Shown piece after piece: positions 24,145 to 33,600 of a stretch of 64,000 bases of DNA. Positions within the stretch are counted from its first letter, which is position 1. The number at the start of each line of letters is the position of its first letter. The stretch covers positions 3,896,501 through 3,960,500 of the forward strand of contig NZ_VIGB01000003.1 of assembly GCF_006636205.1 (NCBI RefSeq). The letters are read 5' to 3'. A model generated the notes under the pieces. That model made no database searches and had not been told where the DNA came from. It worked only from the letters and a program-made list of their open reading frames with translations. The stretch comes from Kitasatospora acidiphila (lineage in GTDB: Bacteria; Actinomycetota; Actinomycetes; Streptomycetales; Streptomycetaceae). The translations under genes and the position numbers were made by a program.

Positions 24145-25521
24145 TCACGCCGCCTCCACCTCCATCCGCTGGTGGAAGTCCCGCACCACCCGGTGGTCCC
24201 GGTAGGGCTCCAGGCGGCGGCGGAAGTCGTCCAGGTACTCCACGCCCCGGTTGGAGCGCAGCCCGCCGAGCAGCCGCACCGCCTGCGCCCCGGTCTCACA
24301 GGCGCGTTCGATGTCGCGCTGCTGCAACTGCGCGGTGGCCAGCAGCACCAAGTCGACGGCGCGGCGCCGCACTCGGCTGACCGGATGCAGGTCGAGGGCG
24401 ATCCGGGCCTGCTTCTCGGCCTGCTTGCCGTGCTCCAGATCGCGGTAGCAGTGCGCCAACTCGTCGGCCAGGTAGGCCTCGTCGAAGTGCACGATCCAGT
24501 CCGGGTCCTGCTCGGGGTCGCGCTTCTCCATGGCCGCCACGGCCTTGGCGGCGACCGACTCGCAGGAGCGGGCGTCGCCCATCAGTGCGTGGCCGCGGGC
24601 CTCGGCGGCGTAGAACATCGCCATCGCGGTGGGGGTGGCCACCGAACGGGCGCCTTCCTGGGCGGCCCTGGCCAGTTGGGCGATCTCCCGCGGATTGCCC
24701 AGGGTGGCCGCCAGGTGGCTCATCGAGGCGGCGAGCACATAGCCGCCGTAGCCGCGGTCGTCGGCGGCCTGGGCCAGCCGCAGCGCCTGGATGTAGTACC
24801 GCTGGGCGAGCCCGGGCTGCCCGGTGTCCACCGCCATGTAGCCCGCCAGCTCGGTCAACCGGGCCACCGCGGCGAACAGCTGACGACCGGTCTCCTCCCG
24901 GTAGCCGCCGGTGAGCAGCCCGGAGACCACGCTGTTCAGGTAGTGCACCACCACCGGGCGGACGTGGCCGCTGCCGAACCGGTGGTCCAGGTCGACCAGC
25001 ATCTCGGTGGTGGCCCGGATCGCCGACACGTCCGACGGCCCGACCCGCGGCCCGCCGGTGCGCGCCACCACCGGGTCGGGCGGGGTGATCAGCCAGTCCC
25101 GGCTGGGCTCGACCAGCGCCGAGGCGGCCACCGAGGCGCCGCCCAGGAAGTCCCGCCGGCTGACGTCGCTGCGCCACAACTCGCAGACCTGCTCCACGGC
25201 CCCGGCCAGCGTGGCGGCGAACTGCAGTCCGACGCCCGAGGTCAGGTTCTTGCCGTCGGCCATGCCGATCTCCTCGACCGTGACGCCGCGGCCGAGCTTG
25301 CGCCCCAGCGCCTCGGCGATCACCGCCGGTGCCTGGCCGCGCGGTTGCTGACCGCGCAGCCAGCGGGCGACCGAGGTCTTGTCGTACCGCAGGTCGAGCC
25401 CGTGTTCGGCGCCGCAGAGGTTGACCCGGCGGGCCAGACCCGCATTGGAGCAGCTCGCCTCCTGGATCAGCTGCTGCAGACGCTCGTTGGGCTGTCGTGC
25501 GACGAGTGGTCTCGCGGCCAT
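24145..25521 (-). CDS. TPR-containing transcriptional regulator, SCO4441/NsdA-like
   Basis: 458 residues. The first 80 form an XRE-like DNA-binding region (NERLQQLIQEASCSNAGLARRVN, YDKTSVARWLRGQQPRG). A twin-arginine-like RRDFLGGASVAASALVEPSRDW lies at about 120. The remainder has TPR-like helices including AGYMAVDTGQPGLAQRYYIQALRLAQAADDRGYGGYVL. It belongs to the group of Streptomyces regulators that includes NsdA, a negative regulator of sporulation and antibiotic production; that name is from memory and a paralogue is likely. Confidence 0.75.
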   Translation of the reverse strand: MAARPLVARQPNERLQQLIQEASCSNAGLARRVNLCGAEHGLDLRYDKTSVARWLRGQQPRGQAPAVIAEALGRKLGRGVTVEEIGMADGKNLTSGVGLQFAATLAGAVEQVCELWRSDVSRRDFLGGASVAASALVEPSRDWLITPPDPVVARTGGPRVGPSDVSAIRATTEMLVDLDHRFGSGHVRPVVVHYLNSVVSGLLTGGYREETGRQLFAAVARLTELAGYMAVDTGQPGLAQRYYIQALRLAQAADDRGYGGYVLAASMSHLAATLGNPREIAQLARAAQEGARSVATPTAMAMFYAAEARGHALMGDARSCESVAAKAVAAMEKRDPEQDPDWIVHFDEAYLADELAHCYRDLEHGKQAEKQARIALDLHPVSRVRRRAVDLVLLATAQLQQRDIERACETGAQAVRLLGGLRSNRGVEYLDDFRRRLEPYRDHRVVRDFHQRMEVEAA

Positions 25522-25970
25522 GGGCTTCGCCTCCCCAGCGCCCCCGGCTGCACCGGGGGGCGTCGACTCTGCTGCTCTGGTGCCGGCCGACCGCTCGCGC
25601 GGTACCGCATCGCGCAGTGCCGAACGGCGTGCCGACTACCCGGCCAGTGAAGGAACTTGAGGCCAGGTTAGCGATCTACGACACCATCGGGATACCCATG
25701 CGGACGACCCGTTCCCCATGCGCGCCCGGGAAAATGCTCCTGTGCGCCCCCGCTGCGCCCGTCCCGCGAACCGCGGGCCGACACCGGACGAACAGCGGAC
25801 CAACGCCCCCGGAGCGCCATGTTCCGCGCCAGGGCGCGCCACCGCGCCGACCCGGGCACCGGCGCGCTACCCGGGCGCCGCGATCACCGTTTCGAGTGAC
25901 AAACCCGGGCGCGGCGCACGCGCCAGGAGTCGGCCCGTAACCCGCCCCACCGCCACCAGTTGAGTAGCGC
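25522..25970. other. Intergenic region between divergent genes, no gene seen
   Basis: About 450 bp separate the TPR regulator from the primase-like gene. A relatively A/T-rich patch around 25660-25700 may hold the minus-strand promoter (TAACCT on the minus strand). No frame with a ribosome site was found. Confidence 0.4.
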
Positions 25971-26669
25971 GTGGACGAGCACCCAGGAATCCCGGAGCAC
26001 GGCCGCGGCGGCGCGGCGACCTCCCCGCCGGCGGCCTCCCCGCTGCTGACCGAGGCGGTCAGGTATGCGGAGGACTGGCTCTGGGAGGTGGTGCCGGGCA
26101 CCCACCTGGTCGACGGCGAGGGCGGGCCGTACTGCTCCTGCCGGGCCGCCCACTGCTCGCGGCCGGGCGCGCACCCCGCGCACCACGACTGGCAGCGGCT
26201 GGCCAGTGCCGGCCCCACCCGGGTGGGCCTGTGGTGGACCGAGGATCCGCAGGCCGCGATCCTGCTGCCGGCCGGCCGCTCGTTCGACGTGCTGGACGTG
26301 TCGATGACCGCCGGCTGCCTGGCGCTGACCCGGATGGAGCGGATGGAGACGCAGTTCGGTCCGGTGCTGTCGGCGCCGGCCGAGCCGGGGCGGCGCGACC
26401 GCCGGATGCTCTTCCTGGCGCCGCCCGGCACCCTGGCCAAACTCCCCGAGCTGCTGCGGCGGTTCGGCTGGGCGCCGGACCGGCTGGACCTGACCGGGCG
26501 CGGTGAGGGCGACTGGATCGTGGCGCCGCCGTCCCGGCTCGGCCCGTACGGCTTCGCCCAGTGGGCCCGGCCGCCGTCCTTCGCCAACCGCTGGCTGCCG
26601 GACGCGGCGGAGCTGGTCGGCTCGCTGGCCTACGCCTGCCGCCGGGCGGCCCCGTGGCCCGGCCACTGA
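25971..26669 (+). CDS. Primase-polymerase-like domain protein
   Basis: 232 residues from a GTG (VDEHPGIPEHGRGG). It resembles the N-terminal domain of bifunctional DNA primase/polymerases: EAVRYAEDWLWEVVPGTHLV, CSCRAAHCSRPGAHPAHHDW (a Cys/His cluster), and VGLWWTEDPQAAILLPAGRSFDVLDV. Catalytic residues of a full prim-pol are not all evident, so it may be non-catalytic. It is typically divergent from the TPR regulator in streptomycetes. The link to replication is unproven. Confidence 0.6.
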   Translation: MDEHPGIPEHGRGGAATSPPAASPLLTEAVRYAEDWLWEVVPGTHLVDGEGGPYCSCRAAHCSRPGAHPAHHDWQRLASAGPTRVGLWWTEDPQAAILLPAGRSFDVLDVSMTAGCLALTRMERMETQFGPVLSAPAEPGRRDRRMLFLAPPGTLAKLPELLRRFGWAPDRLDLTGRGEGDWIVAPPSRLGPYGFAQWARPPSFANRWLPDAAELVGSLAYACRRAAPWPGH

Positions 26670-27028
26670 CCCGGCCCCGACCTGCTGACGCTTCATCAGA
26701 TCATCGACGCCATAAGGGACCGGTGTACCCGCACCGGCTGTTCGACAAGCCGCTCGAACGAGTGACGAGTTGTCAGGATTGGCCTGCCTTGGGGCGGGGA
26801 TGATTGGTTGCGTAACGCTTTCGCACCAAATCGACCCGGAGGTGGCAGCTAGGGCAGGCAGCGAAGATCGGGGAAGCCCAAGGACTGGGGGAGCGCCGAG
26901 GGGACGACCGGACGGGGAAGCCGGTCGGCGGCGGTGGGGGACCAGGGAGGGATCGGGAGGGACCGGGGGGTTCGGGCCTGGCACGCGGGGACGTGCCGGG
27001 CCCGAACGCATGCCCTCGGGCGGACCGA
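26670..27028. other. Intergenic region with two hairpins
   Basis: An imperfect inverted repeat TTGGTTGCG (26804-26812) and CGCACCAA (26822-26829) lies in A/T-richer DNA. Near the end of the region is the terminator described at 26971-27006. I see no coding frame. Purpose of the first repeat is unknown. Confidence 0.45.
26971..27006 (-). terminator. Terminator of the dmdR1-like gene
   Basis: TTCGGGCCTGGCACG and CGTGCCGGGCCCGAA form a 15-bp stem with one G-U pair and a six-base loop, 22 bp after the regulator's stop codon. Confidence 0.75.
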
Positions 27029-27721
27029 CTACGCCCGCGCCACGAAGACGTGCGCCGCGATGTCCTTGCCGAGCTCGGCGGCGTCCGCACCCGAGCCCAC
27101 CAGCACACCGCCCACCGCGGACGCGACCTGCACCGTGGCGCCCGGGCGGATCCCGGCCCGGCGCAGCGTGCGCATCAGCTCCTCGTCGGTCTGGATCGGC
27201 TCGCCGATCCGCCGCACCACCACGCGGGCGCCGCCGTCACCGGGCCGCAGCGCGTCCAGGGTGACCAGCGCGGCGTCGAACCCCTCCCCCTCGGCTCTCA
27301 TGTCGCCCAGCTCGTCCAGGCCCGGGATCGGGTTGCCGTACGGCGACTGGGTCGGGTGGCCGAGCATCTTCAGCACCTTGCGCTCGACCTGCTCGCTCAT
27401 CACGTGCTCCCAGCGGCAGGCCTCCTCGTGCACCTGCTCCCACTCCAGGCCGATCACGTCGACCAGCAGGCACTCGGCGATCCGGTGCTTGCGCATCACC
27501 CGCACCGCGAGCCGGCGCCCGTCATCGGTCAGCTCCAGGTGGCGGTCTCCGGCGACCTGGAGCAGGCCGTCCCGCTCCATCCGGCCGACAGTCTGGCTGA
27601 CCGTGGGACCGCTCTGCTCCAGCCGCTCGGCGATCCGGGCGCGCATCGGGACGATGCCCTCCTCCTCCAACTCAAGGATGGTGCGAAGGTACATCTCAGT
27701 CGTATCGATCAGCCCAGACAT
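27029..27721 (-). CDS. dmdR1: DtxR/IdeR-family iron-dependent repressor (DmdR1-like)
   Basis: 230 residues from the ATG at 27721 (MSGLIDTTEMYLRTILELEEEG). The wHTH contains ARIAERLEQSGPTVSQTVGRMERDGLL, followed by the dimerisation and metal-binding domain with LLVDVIGLEWEQVHEEACRWEHVMSE, where Cys, Glu and His ligands sit. A C-terminal SH3-like domain is present. In Streptomyces this repressor controls siderophore genes with Fe2+. Regulation of nearby genes is not evident. An antisense frame overlaps it, as in S. coelicolor. Confidence 0.93.
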   Translation of the reverse strand: MSGLIDTTEMYLRTILELEEEGIVPMRARIAERLEQSGPTVSQTVGRMERDGLLQVAGDRHLELTDDGRRLAVRVMRKHRIAECLLVDVIGLEWEQVHEEACRWEHVMSEQVERKVLKMLGHPTQSPYGNPIPGLDELGDMRAEGEGFDAALVTLDALRPGDGGARVVVRRIGEPIQTDEELMRTLRRAGIRPGATVQVASAVGGVLVGSGADAAELGKDIAAHVFVARA

Positions 27722-27901
27722 CGCCGCAGGCTCCGTTCCCTCGAGGTCTACCGCCAATTCTGACCTACCGCACTGATAACCGGCCCCGCCCGCTCGGCCT
27801 TCCCGTCCGGGTCGGGCCCTGTTGACAGCGGGGGCGCGCAGGCAGCAGCGTGCTCGCCGTACCTTTCTCCACCGGCTCAGGGCGACCTAGGAGACGATCG
27901 A

Positions 27902-28651
27902 ATGAGCGATCTGGTCGGGCAGTACTTCGACGCCGCGGTGGCTCACCTGCAGCGGGTCCGCACCGAGGAGGCCGAGTCGATCGACCGGGCCGCGGTGCTG
28001 CTGGCCGACGCGGTGGCCGACGGCCGGCGGATCTTCATCTTCGGGGCCGGGCACTCCTCGCTGGCCGCCCAGGACGTGGTCTACCGGGCCGGCGGCCTGG
28101 CGGTGGTCAACCTGCTGAACGTGCCCGGGATGACCGGGGTGAACGTGATGCCGGCGCCGCTGGGCAGCGCGCTGGAGCGGGTCTCCGGGCTGGCCACCGC
28201 CACCCTGGACCTGACCCCCGCCACCGCCGGTGACCTGCTCTTCGTCATCTCGCTCTCCGGCCGCCAGGTGATGCCGGTGGAGCTGGCCGCGCACGCCCGC
28301 ACCCGGGGGATGCACGTGGTCGCGGTCACCTCGCTCGCCTACCCGGGGCGGGTCGGCTCGCGGCACCCGTCCGGCACCTACCTCAAGGACCACTGCGACG
28401 TGGTGCTGGACAGCAAGATCGCGGTCGGTGACGCCGAGCTCGACCACCCCGAGGTGGAGACCGGCTTCGGCTCGGTGTCCACCATCGTCACCAGCGCACT
28501 GATGCAGGCGGTGGTGGTGAGCGCGGTGGGCAAGCTGGCCGAGCGAGGCAGCACGCCCCCGCTGTTCCGCTCGGGCAACGTGGACGGCGGAACGGACTGG
28601 AACGCCAAGCTGATGGCCGAACACGCGGACCGGATCTACTACTCCTTCTGA
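27902..28651 (+). CDS. SIS-domain sugar isomerase/phosphosugar-binding protein
   Basis: 249 residues. The SIS fold shows GRRIFIFGAGHSSLAAQDVVYRAGG and ISLSGRQVMPVELAAHARTRGMHVVAVTS, the residues that hold a phosphosugar. A conserved C-terminus NAKLMAEHADRIYYSF ends it. AGGAGAC lies upstream of the ATG. It is next to dmdR1 as in S. coelicolor. The specific sugar phosphate is not known; annotation is usually sugar isomerase domain-containing protein. Confidence 0.85.
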   Translation: MSDLVGQYFDAAVAHLQRVRTEEAESIDRAAVLLADAVADGRRIFIFGAGHSSLAAQDVVYRAGGLAVVNLLNVPGMTGVNVMPAPLGSALERVSGLATATLDLTPATAGDLLFVISLSGRQVMPVELAAHARTRGMHVVAVTSLAYPGRVGSRHPSGTYLKDHCDVVLDSKIAVGDAELDHPEVETGFGSVSTIVTSALMQAVVVSAVGKLAERGSTPPLFRSGNVDGGTDWNAKLMAEHADRIYYSF

Positions 28652-28762
28652 ACGAGGACATCTCGTCTCCCCGTAAAAGGCGCGTACGCGCCCTGTCCCC
28701 GGACCGGCCGACCGCCCATACTTCGAGCAGCGGACACCGACACGCACTCGGGGGCACACGGG

Positions 28763-29686
28763 ATGGCTGCCGGCGGACGACCCACGGACCCGGTCCGCGA
28801 GGACGAGCTGCTCCCGGAGCTGTTCCGGGTCGCCGACTCCGCATCGCTGCTCGGCCAGCGGCGCTCCATCACGCTGGCCCGCTGGCAGCTGCTGCTGCTC
28901 ACCGCGGCGGCCGCGGCCGGCAGCGCGGGCGGCGGCCCGCTCTGCTGGCTGGCCGCGGCCGCCTACCTGGCCGCGGCCGGGACGGCCCTGCGGCTGACCC
29001 GGCAGCAGCCCCAGGGCCTCTGGTACGAGGGGCGGGCGGCCGCCGAGTCGGTGAAGACGCTGGCCTGGAAGTTCGCGGTGCGGGCCGACGCGTATCAGCC
29101 ACCGCCGGCCACCCTGCCGGACGCCGAAGGGCTCTACCGGCTGCAACTGCGCGGCCTGCTGCACGGGTTCCGGCACAGCCCGGCGCTGCCCGCCGACGCG
29201 GAGCAGCGCGCCTCGGTCACCGCGGCGATGCGCGCGCTGCGCGACGAGCCGCTGGCCGTGCGGCGCGAGGTCTACCTGCGGGAGCGGGTGCGGGCCCAGC
29301 ACGACTGGTACCGGGCCAAGGGCGCCTACTGCGACCGGGCCGGCCGGCTCACCGAGCTGCTGGGCATCGCGCTGCCGCTGCTCGGGCTGGCGCTGGCCGT
29401 CCCCGGGGCGCTCGGCGTGCTGCCGCTGGACCTGCTGGGCGCGGTGTCGGCGGTGGCCCTGTCGGTGGCCGCCTGGGCCCAGCTGCGCCAGTACCGGCCG
29501 CTGGCCGCCGCCTACCGGCTGGCCGCCGACGAGCTGGAGCAGGTGCGCGACCAGCTGAGCCGGCTCGACCTCACGGCCGGCGACGCCGAGGAGCTCTGGG
29601 CCCGGCTCGCCAGGGACGCCGAGGACGCCGTCTCCCGCGAGCACACCACCTGGCAGGCCCGCCGCGAGGTCCGCCCGGGGCACTGA
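28763..29686 (+). CDS. DUF4231 (SLATT-like) two-transmembrane protein
   Basis: 307 residues. Two membrane regions are visible: residues about 35-75 (LLLLTAAAAAGSAGGGPLCW and the following stretch) and about 200-240. The conserved linker GLWYEGRAAAESVKTLAWKF, RVRAQHDWYRAKGAYC and AYRLAADELEQVRDQL match DUF4231. SLATT-type proteins have been proposed as membrane effectors in conflict systems, so its presence near the FxSxx genes may matter. A paralogue lies at 59917-60828. Confidence 0.75.
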   Translation: MAAGGRPTDPVREDELLPELFRVADSASLLGQRRSITLARWQLLLLTAAAAAGSAGGGPLCWLAAAAYLAAAGTALRLTRQQPQGLWYEGRAAAESVKTLAWKFAVRADAYQPPPATLPDAEGLYRLQLRGLLHGFRHSPALPADAEQRASVTAAMRALRDEPLAVRREVYLRERVRAQHDWYRAKGAYCDRAGRLTELLGIALPLLGLALAVPGALGVLPLDLLGAVSAVALSVAAWAQLRQYRPLAAAYRLAADELEQVRDQLSRLDLTAGDAEELWARLARDAEDAVSREHTTWQARREVRPGH

Positions 29687-29739
29687 CCCCGTGTCCCACG
29701 CTTTTCCAACTGGCAGAGTCACGTTCTGGAGGCGCTTTC

Positions 29740-30615
29740 GTGCAGCCACGACTGGTCAAGACCGGCGACGACCGGACCCTGGCCGTGCAGAGTTTCGGCA
29801 ACCCGGCCGGGCGGCCGGTCTTCCTGCTGCACGGCACCCCGGGCAGCCGGGTCGGGCCGACCCCGCGTTCCACCGTGCTCTACAACCTGGGCGTGCACCT
29901 GATCTCCTTCGACCGGCCGGGCTACGGCGGCTCGGACCGGCAGCGCGGCCGGCGGGTCGCCTCGGCCGCCGCCGATGTGCAGACCATCGCCGACGAGCTG
30001 GGCCTGGAGACGTTCGCGGTGGTCGGCCGCTCCGGCGGCGCCCCGCACGCGCTGGCCTGCGGGGCCCTGCTGCCGGGCCGGGTGCACCGGGTGGCGGCGC
30101 TGGTCCCGCTGGCGCCCCGGGACGCCGAGGGGCTGGACTGGTACTCCGGGATGACCGCCTCCAACATCCGCGACTACCGGGCCGCCGAGCGCGGCCACAA
30201 GCGGATCGCGGCCACCATGGCGCAGCGGGCCCGGCGGATCCGGGACGACCCGGCGACCGTGCTGGCCGGGCTGCGCCAGGAGCTGTCCGGCAATGACGCG
30301 GCGGTGGTCTCGGACGCCGGGATCCGCCGGATGCTGGCGCGCAACTACCGCGAGGCGTTCCGGCAGAACGCCGACGGCTGGATCGACGACGTGCTGGCCT
30401 TCACCACCGGCTGGGGCTTCCAGGTCGAGGACATCACCGCCAAGACCTGGCTCTGGCACGGCGCCGAGGACATGTTCTCGCCGGTCGACCACTCCCGCTG
30501 GCTGGCCTCCCACATCCCCGACGCCACGCTGTTCCTGGAGCCGGGGGTGGCGCACTTCGCGTCCTTCCGAGTGCTCACCGCGGCCGTGAAGTGGGCCGCG
30601 GGAGCACCGCGGTGA
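29740..30615 (+). CDS. Alpha/beta-fold hydrolase
   Basis: 291 residues from a GTG with TGGAGG upstream. The oxyanion HGTPGSRVGP is near residue 31. The nucleophile elbow GRSGG puts Ser98 in place. The acid lies in WLWHGAEDMFSP and the final His in GVAHFASFR. It is a soluble serine hydrolase of unknown substrate. Its stop lies three bases before the convergent fxsT stop, so transcripts from the two genes may interfere. It could be a core gene rather than part of the FxSxx system. Confidence 0.9.
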   Translation: MQPRLVKTGDDRTLAVQSFGNPAGRPVFLLHGTPGSRVGPTPRSTVLYNLGVHLISFDRPGYGGSDRQRGRRVASAAADVQTIADELGLETFAVVGRSGGAPHALACGALLPGRVHRVAALVPLAPRDAEGLDWYSGMTASNIRDYRAAERGHKRIAATMAQRARRIRDDPATVLAGLRQELSGNDAAVVSDAGIRRMLARNYREAFRQNADGWIDDVLAFTTGWGFQVEDITAKTWLWHGAEDMFSPVDHSRWLASHIPDATLFLEPGVAHFASFRVLTAAVKWAAGAPR

Positions 30616-30618
30616 CGA

Positions 30619-33600
30619 TCAGACCGGCTGCGGCTCCAGGTCGCGGTTGATCCGCTTCCAGCCGCGCGCCGACACGGTGTTGGGGTGCTCCTCGCCGAGC
30701 TGCCGGATGAACTCGGCGACCGCGCGGGAGCGCAGCTCGGACGCCTGGTTTATCCGGCCCTGCGAGCGCAGCGTGACCGCCGTGTTGGCCTGGCAGGAGA
30801 CCGCGTCCGGGTGGGTGGCGCTGTAGCGGTCGCACAGGCCCCGGTAGGCGGTCCGCTCCAACTCCTCGGCCTCACTGAGCCGGCCGAGGTCGCCGTAGGC
30901 GTTGGCCAGGTTGATCATGCTGTTGAGGGTGAACGGGTGCTGGGGGCCGAGCACCCGGGACAGCGTCGCCACGGTGGCCTCGCCGAGCTCCGCCGCCTCG
31001 CCGAGGCCGCCGCTGCCGCGCAGGTAGATCACCAGGTTGTTGGCGCAGGCCAGGGTGAACGGGTGCTCCTGGCCGAAGAGTTGCTGGTGGCCGACGTAGA
31101 CCTGGCGGGCCAGGTCGCGGGCCGCGTCCTTGTCGCCGCCGGCGCTGTAGTCGGCGGCGAGGTTGAGCGCGCAGGCCAGGGTGTCGGGGGCGTTCTCGCC
31201 GTACCGCTCCAGGTAGCGCTCGTAGGTCTCCTTGGTGAGCCGGCGGGCCTCCGCCTGCCGGCCGGACTTGCGCAGCGCCACGGCCAGCGCCTTGGCGTTG
31301 CGCAGGATCTCCGGCACGTCGATGTCGAGGGTTTCGGCGTAGGCCTCGTCGACCTCCTGGTGGACCGCCACCGAGGCCTCGTAGTCGCCCTGTTCGCGCA
31401 GGTCGCGAGCGAGGTTGGACTTGCTGGAGAGGGTGTAGGGGTGCTTGGGGCCGAGCACCAGGGCGCGCCGGTCCAGGGTGTCCTGGTCCAGCTCCAGGGC
31501 GGCGGCGCTGTCCCCGACCAGGCGGTGGTCGATGGCCAGGTTGTTGGCGATCGACAGGGTGCGCGGGTTGTCCTCGCCGAACTGCTCGCGGAACCGCTCC
31601 AGGATCTCCTTGTCCAGCTCCAGCGCCTTGGCGAACTCGCCCAGCGCCCGGCGGTCGGCGCTCAGCGAGCCGGCCGTCATCAGGGTGTACGGGTGGTGCT
31701 CGCCGAGCACCCGGCGCTGCCGCTCCAGGGTGTCCTCGTCCAGCTCCATGGCGGCGGCGTACTGGCCCTGGGAGCGCATCACATTGGCGAGTTGGAAGCG
31801 CAGCAGCAGGGTCTGCCGGTCGTCCTCGCCGAGCTTGGCGGTCCAGGCCTCGTCCAGCAGGTGGCCGGTGCGGCGGGCCTGGTTGAACTCGCCGCGCTTC
31901 CACAGGTAGCGGACCCGGTCGATCATCAGCTGGCGGGTGTCGGACTCGTCGCAGTCGTGCGCCCGGGACGGCGACAGGTGCGGCCAGATCTCCTCGAACG
32001 ACGGCCAGTTGGCCGGGTCGTCGGTGTCGCCGACCACCGGGCGGGCGCCGATCAGGATCCGGTGCACCTCGTGGATGGTGTCGTTCTGCTCCTCCGGCGT
32101 CATCTCGGAGCGGATCACCTCCTGGACCAGCCGGTGCACCTGGATGCTGTTGGCCCCGGGGTCCACCTTGGCCAGCGCGTACCGGCCGATCGCCTGGATC
32201 ACCCGGCCGAGCAGGAACTTGTCGCTCAGCCCCGGGTCGAACGGCACCAGCGCCCGGATCATCTGGTCGCTGTAGAAGAGGTTCATCGAGATCGGCTCGG
32301 GCGCGAAGTAGGCGCACAGCTGGAGCATCCGGGCGGCGGCCGGGGACTGCCGGCGCAGCCGGGCGATAGAGACCCGCCAGGTGGCCCCGACCGTCATCGG
32401 GTAGTCGACCGGGCGGCCCAGCTCCAGCACCCGGGCGGCCTCGGTGCGCAGCGCCGAGATGTACTCGGTGACCGGGGTGCCGGTCGCCTTCAGCCAGGCC
32501 CCGGCGACCTCGACGGCCAGCGGCAGGTCGCCGACCGCCTCGGCCACCGCGTTGGCGTCCTGCTGGGCGAGTGCGCCGCCGGTGCGCCTGGTCAGGTGGT
32601 CGATGCTCTCCGGGCGGGTGAAGACGTCCATGGTGAGCGCCTCGGCCGCGGTGGACCAGGCCTGGTTGCGCGAGGTGACCAGCACATGGCCCGGGCCGCC
32701 GGGGAAGAACTGGCGCACCTCGGTCGGCTCGTCGGCGTTGTCGAAGATCAGCAGCCAGCGCTTGGCCCGCTCGCCGCGGCGCAGCGCCTCCAGCGCGATC
32801 TCCGCCGCGTGCGCCACCGGCTCGTTGGTGGAGCGGCCCATCCGGCGGGCCAGCTCGGCCAGTTGGCCCTGGATCTCCTCCTCCTGCTCGGCCGAGATCC
32901 ACCACACCAGGTCGTAGTCGGCCATGAAGCGGTGGGCGTACTCCAGCGCCACCTGGGTCTTGCCGACGCCGCCGAGGCCGTACAGGGTCTGCGGCACCGG
33001 CAGCACCGCGGTGGTGCCGCCGCCGAGCTGGTTGCGCAGCCGCTCCAGCACCTCGGCGCGGCCGGTGAAGTAGGTGTTGCGCGGCGGCACGTTCCAGATC
33101 TCCGGCTGGGTGCCGGGGAACCGCGGGCCGGTGGCGCCGTCGACCGTCGGCACCTCCTCCTTGCCCAGCGCCTTGACCAGTGCGGCCAGCGCCTGCGGCT
33201 CCTTGAGGTTGACCAGGTCGACCGGGTTGCGGGTGCTGAACGGCGCGACCAGCGGGGTGGAGCCGACCCGGACCGGGATCAGCTGGCGCCGGGTGCCGGA
33301 CGGGTCGGAGCCGGCCACCGACTCCCACAGCGCCCGGGCCTGCGGGGAGCGCAGGTAGGCGGGCGAGAGCACGGCGACGGTGCGGAAGGCGGCGTCCACC
33401 GAGCGCTCGGTCTCCACCCGGGGGTCGGCGCCGGCGCTGATGTCCCGGGGCAGCACCCGGAAGCCGGCCAGGCCGAGCACGTACTCGATCCAGTCGGCCC
33501 ACATCCGGTCCTCGGGCACGTAGCTGAGGTAGATGTCGGCGGGCACGGTGGGGCGGCGGCGGGTGAACGCCTCCACGTAGCGCAGCCGCAGTTCCTCGTC

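Noticed and set aside
27887..29749. Open frame of 620 codons on the minus strand opposite the SIS and DUF4231 genes
   Set aside because: Sequence is repetitive Gly/Arg/Gln with no domain, and it spans two plus-strand genes with good motifs.
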